A stretch of DNA of 37,373 nucleotides from a virus. The notes beneath the pieces are model-generated. The model was not told the DNA's origin, did not search any database, and saw only the letters and a program-made list of their open reading frames with translations. This document shows positions 7,666 through 16,046 of this stretch, piece after piece (position 1 is the stretch's first letter; the number at the start of each line of letters is the position of its first letter). Where the stretch lies: the IMG/VR virus record IMGVR_UViG_3300049740_000919, positions 1 to 37,373 of that record; one strand, given 5' to 3'. Made by a program: the position numbers and the translations under genes.

Positions 7666-9870
7666 ATGGCAGCAGGCACCGAGAGTTACGAAGCACCACA
7701 ATATGGAAATCTCGCTGGTGCTATTGGCGGGAAGATTGGTAGTGCTCTCACGATGGCAGCAACAGCAAGACGCCAGCGTGATGGAGAGAAAGAAAGATTA
7801 ACTGATGAAATTACTTCACTAAACAAAAAAGAAGATAAGACTGAAGACGAGAAGCAGCAACTAAAAGATTTACAGAAGAGACAAGAAGATTTAAATTCTC
7901 AAGGATTTGGATTTATTGGAAAGAAAGCACTGGGCACTGAGTTCGGTGGAGATCTGAGAAGAAGAACAAAAGGTTTCTTCCAGATGAGTCCTGATGATCA
8001 GGATGATCCAGCATTAGATAAGAAGAAAAGATTTGAAGCACTCCTGCGAGCACAACCAGCAGGTAATAAACAAACACCACCTGGAGCACCACCAGAGGCA
8101 CCAAAAACATCTCAAGATGGTGGTGTATTAGGATCATTTGCTACTGGTATCATTGAGAAGATTAGTCTTCTTTCTAAGAAAGTAGATGATCTAAAAAACG
8201 TAGAACAGAAAGATCAGACACCTAAAACTGTAGTAAATCTCAGTAAAAATGTAGGTAGTATCAGAAGGTTCTTCTCTAAGAACAATAAGATTGAAGAAGA
8301 ACAAGTAAAGATTTCTGAGCAGCAACTGGAGCAGCAGAAAGAAGATTCTGCTGATGCAAAAAAAGCAAGAGCAGAATCAATAGCAGAAGGTAGAGACAGA
8401 TCTGCTGGCAATAGTGGTATTGACAATAGCAGAGAGGGATCCACTCTCAAGGGACTAGGTGGTGGATTGCTTGACCTTGCTGGTGATCTGCTTGGTTTTG
8501 GTGGTCGTAGGCGTCGTGGTGGCAGGAGAAGACGTGGTGGTCGCCGAGGGGGTGGTATTGGTTTAGGTATGTTCGGCAAGCGTGGCAGGCGCAGAAGCGC
8601 GTCTCGTGGCGTGAGTAGAGGTAGGACTCAATACACTGCTCCTGTCGGACCACAACCGATGAACTCTGCTACACCATGGGCAGCAAAAGGTGCTGGTGAT
8701 CGTGGTGGTCAATTTGGACAGGGTGGATTTGCTCCAAGAATGGAGTCATCACCAATAAAGTTTGCAAGTGGTGGTATTGTTGACAATCCAACCACGGGAC
8801 AGGCAGTTATCCCAAAGAACAAACTGACACAAGCAGTCAAAACTAATCAAGATAATGTAAAGAAAGCAGATCCTTTTGCTAAGGTGATGCAACTACCTAC
8901 CATGGCAGCAGGTGCTCTGCTTATGTCAACGGTTGGTAATGTTATCAACAACATGGGTGGAGTTTCCAAACTATTCCGTCCAGTTTTGTCGAGGATGTTT
9001 GTTCCTGCTGCTACAGCATTCGGATTGCCTGCTAATCTAATTACTGCATTCTTTGGTAGTGGTGCTTCAGCGAAAGGACTCGGAGGTATCGGCAAAGGTA
9101 AAGGTAAAGGTAAAGGTGGTGGATCTAATGGTGGTGGTAGTGAAACAGCACCTGGAGTCACACCTGGATCTACTATAGGTGGAGGAACAATTAGTGGTGG
9201 TGGTTCTGTTGATGGATATGGAATCTCATCACCTTTTGGTCCTCGTAATACTGGTATTCCTGGTGCTTCTACTAATCACTTAGGCGTTGACTACCGCACA
9301 CCACAAGGAACCAAACTCTCTATCAAGAGACCAGGAAAAGTTATTGCTACTACTGCTCCTGCTATTGGTAACAATGGTGAAGTATATATTCAGCATGATG
9401 ATGGATCTAAGTCTAGATACTTACACCTGAGTGCTGTAGCAGTGTCTGCTGGTCAGCGTGTTGATGCTGGAGCATTCCTTGGTAAAACTGGTGGAGAACC
9501 TGGAACTCCTGGTGCTGGTCCTACTAGTGGTGCTCACCTACACTTTGAATACTATCCAGATGGATCATCTGGTCCTGTTGATGGTTCTGGTGTTGCATCA
9601 TCTGTCTTTAGTGTTGGTGGGACCCTCACACCTACTGCTCCACCAACAGCAGTTCAACCAACTGCTGTAGCAAGTCCATCAGCACAGACACCCCAACCTG
9701 CTGCAGCAACACCAGAATCAAATCAACCAGCAACCCTAGAACCAATTGTTCTTCCTGCTCCTGCAGCACCAGCGCCAGCAGCAGCACCTGATAACTCAGG
9801 CAATGGTGGCGCTAATCTCCCAGTGAGAAACCCTAACGCATCAATGTCATTACTAGGAGGTATGCCGTAA
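7666..9870 (+). CDS. Tape-measure-like tail protein with M23 peptidase domain
   Basis: A 734-residue paralogue of the gene before it. Residues 13-128 match the shared N-terminal domain (FIGKKALGTEFGGDLRRRTK). Residues 30-75 and 200-245 look like coiled coil. Residues 279-330 are extremely arginine-rich. KFASGGIVDNPTTGQAVIP near 365 matches the ASGG motif of the paralogue. Residues 525-640 are an M23 (LytM-type) metallopeptidase: H538 and D542 in NHLGVDY, and H624/H626 in AHLHFEYYPDG give the HxxxD and HxH zinc ligands. The C-terminus is Pro/Ala-rich. Such domains cut the peptide cross-links of peptidoglycan. The start is ATG at 7666; a GTG frame beginning at 7589 is a shadow. Confidence 0.78.
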   Translation: MAAGTESYEAPQYGNLAGAIGGKIGSALTMAATARRQRDGEKERLTDEITSLNKKEDKTEDEKQQLKDLQKRQEDLNSQGFGFIGKKALGTEFGGDLRRRTKGFFQMSPDDQDDPALDKKKRFEALLRAQPAGNKQTPPGAPPEAPKTSQDGGVLGSFATGIIEKISLLSKKVDDLKNVEQKDQTPKTVVNLSKNVGSIRRFFSKNNKIEEEQVKISEQQLEQQKEDSADAKKARAESIAEGRDRSAGNSGIDNSREGSTLKGLGGGLLDLAGDLLGFGGRRRRGGRRRRGGRRGGGIGLGMFGKRGRRRSASRGVSRGRTQYTAPVGPQPMNSATPWAAKGAGDRGGQFGQGGFAPRMESSPIKFASGGIVDNPTTGQAVIPKNKLTQAVKTNQDNVKKADPFAKVMQLPTMAAGALLMSTVGNVINNMGGVSKLFRPVLSRMFVPAATAFGLPANLITAFFGSGASAKGLGGIGKGKGKGKGGGSNGGGSETAPGVTPGSTIGGGTISGGGSVDGYGISSPFGPRNTGIPGASTNHLGVDYRTPQGTKLSIKRPGKVIATTAPAIGNNGEVYIQHDDGSKSRYLHLSAVAVSAGQRVDAGAFLGKTGGEPGTPGAGPTSGAHLHFEYYPDGSSGPVDGSGVASSVFSVGGTLTPTAPPTAVQPTAVASPSAQTPQPAAATPESNQPATLEPIVLPAPAAPAPAAAPDNSGNGGANLPVRNPNASMSLLGGMP
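8500..8628 (+). other. Segment coding for an arginine-rich basic region
   Basis: Encodes blocks such as GGRRRRGGRRRRGGRRGGG and then KRGRRRSASRGVSRGR, about 43 residues with roughly half Arg or Lys. In a protein of the tail lumen it could bind DNA, or pair with the acidic segment of the paralogue. Confidence 0.8.
9091..9120 (+). repeat. GGTAAA hexanucleotide repeat
   Basis: Four near-perfect copies of GGTAAA (the first GGCAAA) encode a Gly-Lys run that continues into a Gly-rich linker just before the M23 domain. Confidence 0.8.
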
Positions 9871-11264
9871 TGTCAAACTCAGTTAAGAAATTTGAACCTC
9901 AGAAAGTAGTCATTGCTGACGTTGATGGCGTCCAGTATGATGTTACTAAAGCAGTTGGAATGTTCTCTTACTATGAGGATATCTATCAACCATTTGTTAC
10001 AGCAAACATGCTGATGGTTGACAGTGGACAAAACTTTATTGGTAACCTACCTATACAAGGTGGAGAGGAAGTTATTGTTAAACTAATCAACGTTAGAAAG
10101 GAAGCAGTAGAATATAAGATGAGGGTTCAGAAGATCGTAAACAGATCTGTTGAAAGGAACATGCAATATTATACTTTAGTGCTTATATCTAAGGAAGGTC
10201 TGGAGAATGATACTTCTAGAGTAACAGAAAAATATAAAGCAAACTCAGAAGCAATTGTTAAGGATGTTCTTAAGAATGTATTGAAGACTGATAAAGAATT
10301 GTTTGCAGAAGAATCTCAATTCAAGATGAGTATATTCCCTAATGGTAAGAAGTGCCATGCTTTGGTGCAATCATTGATGTATAAGACAGTATCAAAGTCA
10401 ACCAAGTTCAACAAAGGTGGTGGTGTTGATGATACTAAGAGCGAATCAGAACTAGGTGGTAATAATAAGAAGAAGTCATCAGGAACAGCAGGTTATCTAT
10501 TCTTTGAGAACAAAGATGGATTCATCTTTCAATCTATGGATAGACTATGCTCAGATGGGACAGATTCTTTCGGCGGCACTCCACCAGTAGAAACATACTA
10601 CTCACGTCCATCTGCTGGTATGCCACCTGATCAGGTATACTATAACATTGAGAACTATGCATTCGATGGTGACATCGACATGTCGGAGAAGTTAAACAAC
10701 GGAATATATTCTACACATATGTGTTACTTTGATATCTCTTCTCAAAAGTATGAAGAGTATACCTATGACATGGCAAAGACATTCAATAACATGTCGCATC
10801 TTGGTAGTCAGGTAACACTAGCAAAGTATCAAAAACAATTAGCATCAAGACCTAGCAGAGTTATGAGTATCCTGCTAGACCATGAGGCATGGTATAGCGG
10901 AGAAGATGTTGCTAACCCAGAAGAGGGTGGTGATACACAGTTCCCAGACTATGCAAAATATTATACTGCACAGTCTATTGGTAGAAGATACTTGATGGAT
11001 ACTCACCGAGTTCAGATTGAGATCGCTGGCAACTCAGACCTGAAGGTAGGAGATAAGGTTAAGATTATGCTACCTAACATGGTAGCAGAGCAACTGAGAG
11101 AGGAACAACCATATGATGAGGAGGCAAGTGGCACTTATCTAATTGCTGCATTGTCTCACAACTTTTCATTCATTGTTGATAGTGGAGAACCTAAGTTCTT
11201 CACCAACTTGGAACTCATTCGTGACACCATGGGTATTAAAGAATACACCTCCAAGGTTAAATAA
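9870..11264 (+). CDS. 27: Baseplate hub protein gp27
   Basis: A 464-residue protein (T4 gp27 is 391). The beginning (KVVIADVDGVQYDVTKAVGM, then YYEDIYQPFVTANMLMVDSG) is the typical hub entry: two beta-barrel domains that form the trimeric ring carrying gp5. A middle charged insertion (about residues 175-205, KFNKGGGVDDTKSESE) is probably a loop. FFENKDGFIFQSMDRL at about 211 and the C-terminal ISHNF-like strands also fit the family. A strong Shine-Dalgarno AGGAGGT (9855-9861) is placed eight bases before the ATG, and the ATG overlaps the stop of the M23 gene by one base. It is followed directly by its structural partner gp5. Confidence 0.82.
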   Translation: MSNSVKKFEPQKVVIADVDGVQYDVTKAVGMFSYYEDIYQPFVTANMLMVDSGQNFIGNLPIQGGEEVIVKLINVRKEAVEYKMRVQKIVNRSVERNMQYYTLVLISKEGLENDTSRVTEKYKANSEAIVKDVLKNVLKTDKELFAEESQFKMSIFPNGKKCHALVQSLMYKTVSKSTKFNKGGGVDDTKSESELGGNNKKKSSGTAGYLFFENKDGFIFQSMDRLCSDGTDSFGGTPPVETYYSRPSAGMPPDQVYYNIENYAFDGDIDMSEKLNNGIYSTHMCYFDISSQKYEEYTYDMAKTFNNMSHLGSQVTLAKYQKQLASRPSRVMSILLDHEAWYSGEDVANPEEGGDTQFPDYAKYYTAQSIGRRYLMDTHRVQIEIAGNSDLKVGDKVKIMLPNMVAEQLREEQPYDEEASGTYLIAALSHNFSFIVDSGEPKFFTNLELIRDTMGIKEYTSKVK

Positions 11265-11283
11265 GAGTAGGAGTTATTAAAAG

Positions 11284-14217
11284 ATGGATCAATCTTTATC
11301 ATCACTGTATCCCATACACCAGATTGGTTCTGACGGATTCTCCTGGTGGATCGGTCAGGTAGAGACCAACAAAAAGGACGACCCTAAAAGGTCTGGTAGA
11401 TATCGTGTGCGTATCATTGGACAACACCTGAAGACAGGTGACAATGCTACATCTACACAGGAACTACCATGGGCGCACATCATGATGCCTGTGACTACAC
11501 CGTTCATTGAAGGTGGCACTGGTGGTGCATCTCCTGGACTGCAACGTGGTTGTTTTGTTGTTGGATTCTACCTGGATAATGACAAGCAGAAACCTGTCAT
11601 CATGGGTTCTATTGGTGGTGTCAAAGGTGCTACTAAAGATTCATTCCAAGATGACAATCCAAGTGCTCCACTAAACTTCAAACCTGTCATTGATCCTAAG
11701 ACTAATCCAAAGCAAAATCGATCTGCAGATACCCAGAGTGGTAAGAACAAGAGCGGTGCTAACACAGACAAGGGTGTTGTTGATGCAGATAAAGCAGATC
11801 TGAAAGATGGTGCTCCACCTATATTATTAGCAGCATATGCAAAGCACAGTGAAACTAACCCCACTGGTGGTAAGAGTTGTATTGTTGTTGCTAACCCTAA
11901 CTGTGGACAAGAGAATAATCTTCGTAGTGGTCTGACTAGAATCGTTGGTGATCTTCTTGCTGCTAACCAAGCATCAGGAGGAAACATTGGTGACTTCTAT
12001 GTCAGTAAGATCAATGGTCTTCTTTATAATGGTGTTGGACAAGCACGATATCATATTAGTCGTGTAGTCAGACTAGTCAAGAGTTTCATTGCTAGAGGAA
12101 AGACAGAGATCACAAAGGCACTGCGTGGTGCTATTGATTTTCTGAATAAAACTCTACTAACAACAGAGGCAGTAGTAGGTAACACTGGACCACTCGCAGA
12201 TCCAGATAAAGCATTCAAACCTATCACAGAGAAGAGCAACAGACTCAAGACAGTTAAGAAAATCTTTGATGATATCTTTGGAGCATTAGGATGTAGTATC
12301 GCAGACATCACTGATACTATTGCACGATTCATCACTGATCTGTTGATGGGATTCATTCAAGATGTATTCAATAATGCTGCATGTTTTATAGACACACTAG
12401 TTGATGGCATTCTGAATGAGATCCTTGCTAAATTTGATGAACTTGTCAATGTAATTCTTGCACCTATCCAAGCAATTTTAGAAGCAATTGCTGCACCATT
12501 GAACTTCATTGGTGGAATCATCAATAAGTTCATGAAACTACTGGGAATCACCTGCACAGGACCTGGACAGAAGTGTGAACCAATCCAACAGAAATGCACA
12601 GACTGTGGTAACGAAGAAGATGACTCGCTTGATAAACTGCTGAAGGCACTTGAATCAGGAGTCGGCGATGAGTCTGCATTTATTTGTGATGAAGCAAAAC
12701 AAGTTCCTAGTAAAAAACCTACCGAAATTTCATTTGTTGGTGGTGTTCCAGATGATCTCTCACCATCTCCAGAAAACACACCACCATCTGGTGATGCTGT
12801 TATCGACTTCCCAATTCCAGAGATAGATCTTGACGAAGATTTTGACGATGATCCTATTGATGAAGACAATTTACCTGATGACGGATCAATTATATTCCCT
12901 GATCCTGATGATGATGGTTTGCCTACCCTACCATTGGGCAATGAACCATTCATTGAAGTATACACAGAGAGTAATCTATACAATGAAGGAGACACTATCG
13001 TTTACAATCTAACGGGTGTCAACATTCCTGACGGAACTCAGTTTGATTATGAACTGTCTGGTCCTACTATCACACAGGGTGACATCGATGGGTCTCTCAC
13101 GGGAGAGTTCACTGTTACAAATAATACTGCTACAGTTTCTGTTGTTCTTGCAACAGATGAGGAAGTAGAACAAGCACCAGAACTACTGATCTTTACTGCT
13201 ACTACAAAAACTCCAATCATATTAGATACAGATAATGATGGAACAACAGAAGAATTTCCATTAACGACTTCTACTGATGTTGCAATTGATAGTGATGTTA
13301 ATGATCCAGTATCACCAGATCCATCACAGGTTGCTGTTTGGAATCTTACTACAGATAAGAATTCATATCAGGAAGGAGAAGATGTTCTAGTCACAGTAAC
13401 TACACAATATGTTGCTGATAATACTGAGGTTGATTACTACATTATTGGTAGTGGCATTACAGCAGAAGACTTTGTAAGTAGAACACTATCTGGAACTCTA
13501 GTCATTAAAAATGGTGCTGCTGCATTTGTCATTGGTATTGAGGATGATAGCACTGTTGAGGGTATCGAGAATGCAACTATTATTCTTGCAAGCAAAGGGG
13601 TTAGCACATCATTTAGCATCACTGAAGCAGGTGGTGAGGAAGATGAAGTAATAGATGATAATAATGATGATGACTTCACAATCAAGAAACCAATTGCTGG
13701 TGATATTGTTACTGATAACACTGGTGCTATTGTAGAGATTCCTATTAAAGTTCCTGGTGGACCATATCAGACTGCACCTCAGATCATCATCACTGGCGAT
13801 GGATATGGTTCTGGTGCTGTTGCTCTGCTCAATGATAAAGGGTTTGTTACTGAAGTCCGAGTCACTAGACAAGGTATCAACTATGTCCCTAATACAGCTG
13901 ACGAAAACAATCTACAATGTGTCGTTGATTCTTTCACTCTGCTATCTCCTGGTAGTGGATACACTGAAGCACCCGTTGTTCTGATCAATGGCGTGAAAGA
14001 TATTGCAGAGGCAATTATCGATCAAAGAGGATTTGTCGTCAGTATTAGAACACTTGACAGAAGCAAGCGTTATACAGACATGCCTACTGTCACACTATTA
14101 GGTGGTGGAGGCGGTGGTGCTCGTTTCTTACCTAACATGGTTTGCCTAGATAGTAATGAACTTGAGCGTAAAGGTTACGCCAAGATTGGAACTGGATCTT
14201 ACGTTGATTGTCCATAA
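11284..14217 (+). CDS. 5: Very long gp5-like baseplate spike protein without visible lysozyme domain
   Basis: A 977-residue protein; T4 gp5 is 575. Residues 1-130 form an OB-fold domain typical of gp5 (GFSWWIGQVETNKKDD, GRYRVRIIG, ELPWAHIMMPVTTP, GCFVVGFYLDNDKQKPVIMG). I see no T4-type lysozyme. Instead, residues about 330-425 are long hydrophobic helices, followed by a cysteine cluster (C424, C431, C438, C441), an acidic linker, two Calx-beta-like domains (about 556-660 and 683-790) and a C-terminal region (826-960) with repeated GDGYGSG and GSGYTEAPVV strands. It may form the central spike with gp27. A GTTAAATAAG sequence at the end of gp27 could be a weak late promoter, and AGGAG at 11269-11273 is the likely ribosome site. 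Confidence 0.78.
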   Translation: MDQSLSSLYPIHQIGSDGFSWWIGQVETNKKDDPKRSGRYRVRIIGQHLKTGDNATSTQELPWAHIMMPVTTPFIEGGTGGASPGLQRGCFVVGFYLDNDKQKPVIMGSIGGVKGATKDSFQDDNPSAPLNFKPVIDPKTNPKQNRSADTQSGKNKSGANTDKGVVDADKADLKDGAPPILLAAYAKHSETNPTGGKSCIVVANPNCGQENNLRSGLTRIVGDLLAANQASGGNIGDFYVSKINGLLYNGVGQARYHISRVVRLVKSFIARGKTEITKALRGAIDFLNKTLLTTEAVVGNTGPLADPDKAFKPITEKSNRLKTVKKIFDDIFGALGCSIADITDTIARFITDLLMGFIQDVFNNAACFIDTLVDGILNEILAKFDELVNVILAPIQAILEAIAAPLNFIGGIINKFMKLLGITCTGPGQKCEPIQQKCTDCGNEEDDSLDKLLKALESGVGDESAFICDEAKQVPSKKPTEISFVGGVPDDLSPSPENTPPSGDAVIDFPIPEIDLDEDFDDDPIDEDNLPDDGSIIFPDPDDDGLPTLPLGNEPFIEVYTESNLYNEGDTIVYNLTGVNIPDGTQFDYELSGPTITQGDIDGSLTGEFTVTNNTATVSVVLATDEEVEQAPELLIFTATTKTPIILDTDNDGTTEEFPLTTSTDVAIDSDVNDPVSPDPSQVAVWNLTTDKNSYQEGEDVLVTVTTQYVADNTEVDYYIIGSGITAEDFVSRTLSGTLVIKNGAAAFVIGIEDDSTVEGIENATIILASKGVSTSFSITEAGGEEDEVIDDNNDDDFTIKKPIAGDIVTDNTGAIVEIPIKVPGGPYQTAPQIIITGDGYGSGAVALLNDKGFVTEVRVTRQGINYVPNTADENNLQCVVDSFTLLSPGSGYTEAPVVLINGVKDIAEAIIDQRGFVVSIRTLDRSKRYTDMPTVTLLGGGGGGARFLPNMVCLDSNELERKGYAKIGTGSYVDCP

Positions 14218-15296
14218 TGTCACAAGAGAAAGCAACAGAACAAAAAGCAAGTTCTGAACAGAAGAAACTACAAAAAAATGGTCCAGCAAGACCTGAAGGT
14301 GCTGATGCGCCCGAAGAAGGTCAGTTTAGTAATGAAGATTTTAATGTAATTGCCACCAAACATGGGTGGACAATGGGAACCTATACAAACAAGGATGGAT
14401 CTACAGGTTTCATTTTAACTAATGGTCAATCGATGTTCCACTTCGATGTGAATGGTAACATCGTCATGGCAACAGGTAAACCTGGACAGTCAGGTTGTGG
14501 TGGTAAGGTAGTCATTCATGCTAAAGATCACCACGAAAAAACTGACACCTATGCTCTACATGTTCGTGGTAATGATGATGAGCAGACTAAAGAAGAAGAT
14601 GGAAGCACTACAAAGACATCACCATATTCTATATACGTTGAAGGTGATGTTGCCATCGAATCACAAGGTGGTGATGTTGGAATCAAAGGAGATAACATTA
14701 CACTAAATGCAGTCAATAATTTAACTTTACGCGCAGGAGAGAATATTAACATAGAACCTGCTGAAGGTCAAGGTAAAGTAAATGTTACTGCTGCTGATAT
14801 TAATATGGATTCATCATTCACTAGATTTACTACTAGTGGTGGTTTTTATGTTGATGGATCAGGTGAGTTTTCAGTCAACCAGAAAGATCAGATAGGTGCA
14901 TCAACATCTTTCAATACTATTGGAACAGTCAACCAAGTCATCAAAGGTGACTATAATTTAAGAGCAACTGGTAATCTACAACTAGAATCAGACTTTGGTC
15001 ACTTGTTATTCAAATCTACTAAAGGTGGTATGGCAAGAATCATCAATGGTGATGATACTAGCACTGTAAGAGGTTTGAAGGATTTGACTGTCATTGGTAA
15101 GTCAGTGAACCTTGATGAACCACCTGCAGCATATAAAATGAACCTAGGTTCCTCATTGAAAGGTTCGCTTGAAATTAAAGGTGCATCGTTCTTTAATGCT
15201 ACATTTGTTGGAGCATCGATCTTTAACAGCACCAACGTCAACATCGTTGGTAAGACTGCTGTCACCATGACAGGTAAATCAATTTTCTTGAATTGA
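14217..15296 (+). CDS. Beta-rich protein, probable detached spike needle
   Basis: A 359-residue protein starting at the ATG that overlaps the gp5 stop (TAATG). An in-frame TTG nine bases earlier is less likely. Residues 1-45 are charged and disordered. From about 120 onward the sequence is short alternating strands: VAIESQGGDVGIKGDNITLN, LTLRAGENINIEPAEG, KVNVTAADINMDSS. This pattern is that of gp5 C-terminal or VgrG-type beta-helical needles, where every few residues the chain turns. In T4 the needle is the C-terminal part of gp5 itself. Here the gene lies directly after gp5, so I infer a split spike. No metal-binding tip motif (HxH) is seen at the end. Confidence 0.65.
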   Translation: MSQEKATEQKASSEQKKLQKNGPARPEGADAPEEGQFSNEDFNVIATKHGWTMGTYTNKDGSTGFILTNGQSMFHFDVNGNIVMATGKPGQSGCGGKVVIHAKDHHEKTDTYALHVRGNDDEQTKEEDGSTTKTSPYSIYVEGDVAIESQGGDVGIKGDNITLNAVNNLTLRAGENINIEPAEGQGKVNVTAADINMDSSFTRFTTSGGFYVDGSGEFSVNQKDQIGASTSFNTIGTVNQVIKGDYNLRATGNLQLESDFGHLLFKSTKGGMARIINGDDTSTVRGLKDLTVIGKSVNLDEPPAAYKMNLGSSLKGSLEIKGASFFNATFVGASIFNSTNVNIVGKTAVTMTGKSIFLN

Positions 15297-15350
15297 TTAC
15301 GTAAAACTCGAAAAATTTTCTCTGTCCAAAAATACCTAAAAAAGTCGAGC

Positions 15351-15379
15351 TTGACAAATCCTCACAAAACGAGTAGGAT
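15351..15379 (+). promoter_or_regulatory. Sigma70-like early promoter
   Basis: A perfect -35 hexamer TTGACA at 15351-15356 and a -10-like TAGGAT at 15374-15379 are separated by 17 bases, the ideal spacing. Start of transcription would fall near 15386, about 50 bases before the first small gene. This kind of promoter is read by host polymerase and would express the small-gene cassette early. Confidence 0.6.
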
Positions 15380-15411
15380 GACTCTGTAAGGGTTCAAGGG
15401 TTACTGTGACT

Positions 15412-15418
15412 CTAAATA
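15412..15418 (+). promoter_or_regulatory. T4-type late promoter of the small-gene cassette
   Basis: CTAAATA lies 20 bases upstream of the ATG at 15439 and 33 bases downstream of the -10 element of the sigma70-like promoter. The rest of the gap 15297-15438 holds A/T tracts and a possible CTCGA (15307-15311) with TCGAG (15345-15349) inverted repeat, with no gene. Confidence 0.6.
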
Positions 15419-15438
15419 CTATTGAATGATACTTCATT

Positions 15439-15633
15439 ATGCATTACAAACCATATAGTCCTGAGTGGCATAGATATCGATATTTAAAAGAAGCACTTAA
15501 CAAGTATCTTGACGATTACGTTGAGAACAATATAATCATGGAAGATATTCTGGATATTATTTGTATTCGTCAAGAAGAAGCACATGCTGAATATCATAAA
15601 CTTGAAGATTTAGAACTAAAACTCCGAGACTGA
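15439..15633 (+). CDS. Conserved-looking cyanophage protein of unknown function
   Basis: A 64-residue protein starting MHYKPYSPEWHRYRYLKEAL. It is rich in Tyr, Glu and Leu and looks almost fully helical, with no membrane segment or cysteine cluster. It is the first gene of the cassette behind both an early-type and a late promoter. The next gene begins one base after its stop. I recognise the N-terminus as of a type seen in cyanomyovirus hypothetical proteins, but no role is known to me. Confidence 0.65.
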   Translation: MHYKPYSPEWHRYRYLKEALNKYLDDYVENNIIMEDILDIICIRQEEAHAEYHKLEDLELKLRD

Positions 15634-15634
15634 C

Positions 15635-15949
15635 ATGCTATCAACTCAATACAGACTACGACTGGAATTTATCTGTAAATGCATTGCAAATGGGGAAGAA
15701 GTAAAATTATCTGATATGATTTGGGCGAACAAATTAGCAAAGGCAAACACAACTGCCAATGAAATGTTAAAGATGGCACGTAGGCAAATCACATATAAAA
15801 TTGAAGAAGGTAGCACAGACGATTTTTTGAATAGAATGGGTTTAGGTGATCCCGACCCATCCAACCATAAGAAGGGATTCACTGATGCTGACGATATCAA
15901 GAATTGGTTTCAGCAAGACAAACCTGATGATTGGAGACAACGTGACTAA
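15635..15949 (+). CDS. Cyanophage hypothetical protein
   Basis: A 104-residue protein. The N-terminal half (MLSTQYRLRLEFICKCIANG, then LSDMIWANKLAKANTTANEM) looks helical with many Ala, Lys and Arg. The C-terminal half is acidic and ends GFTDADDIKNWFQQDKPDDW. I have seen this architecture in cyanomyovirus hypotheticals; no function is known to me. A basic helical half plus an acidic tail could suit a protein- or nucleic-acid-binding role, but that is speculation. Its stop overlaps the GTG start of the next tiny gene by eight bases. Confidence 0.7.
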   Translation: MLSTQYRLRLEFICKCIANGEEVKLSDMIWANKLAKANTTANEMLKMARRQITYKIEEGSTDDFLNRMGLGDPDPSNHKKGFTDADDIKNWFQQDKPDDWRQRD

Positions 15950-16046
15950 GAAACAATACAAACAATTGCTACTGGACCACTTTACAGAGCAATTAGATAA
16001 ACTCACAGCAAAGGAACTTAAGGAACTTGCTGCGAGACATACATGA
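15942..16046 (+). CDS. 34-residue protein with GTG start
   Basis: A tiny ORF starting at GTG 15942, with GGAG at 15933-15936 as ribosome-binding site five bases upstream. The product is a helical, Lys/Leu/Glu-rich peptide (TKKQYKQLLLDHFTEQLDKL). A longer reading from 15846 lies fully inside the previous gene and is rejected. It overlaps both neighbours (eight bases upstream, four downstream in an ATGA arrangement), which supports its being a real, coupled gene. Confidence 0.5.
   Translation: MTKKQYKQLLLDHFTEQLDKLTAKELKELAARHT

Noticed and set aside
7589-7801. 70-residue frame starting with GTG between the two tape-measure-like genes
   Set aside because: It overlaps the start of the M23-domain gene in another frame and its sequence looks like out-of-frame reading (WQQQQ run).
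8214-8579. Minus-strand frame rich in Pro, Arg and Leu opposite the M23-domain gene
   Set aside because: It is the shadow of the Gly/Arg-rich coding sequence on the plus strand; its composition is explained by that, and it has no ribosome site.
12357-12995. 212-residue minus-strand frame of mainly Ser and Gly
   Set aside because: It lies opposite the Asp/Thr-rich linker of the gp5-like gene and its low-complexity composition is that of an antisense shadow.
14208-14216. TTG start for the needle-like gene
   Set aside because: The ATG at 14217 overlaps the gp5 stop in the common TAATG arrangement and needs no rare start.
15846-15941. Longer reading of the 34-residue gene
   Set aside because: These 32 codons lie wholly within the preceding gene; a GTG with a well-spaced GGAG starts the part that is not overlapped.
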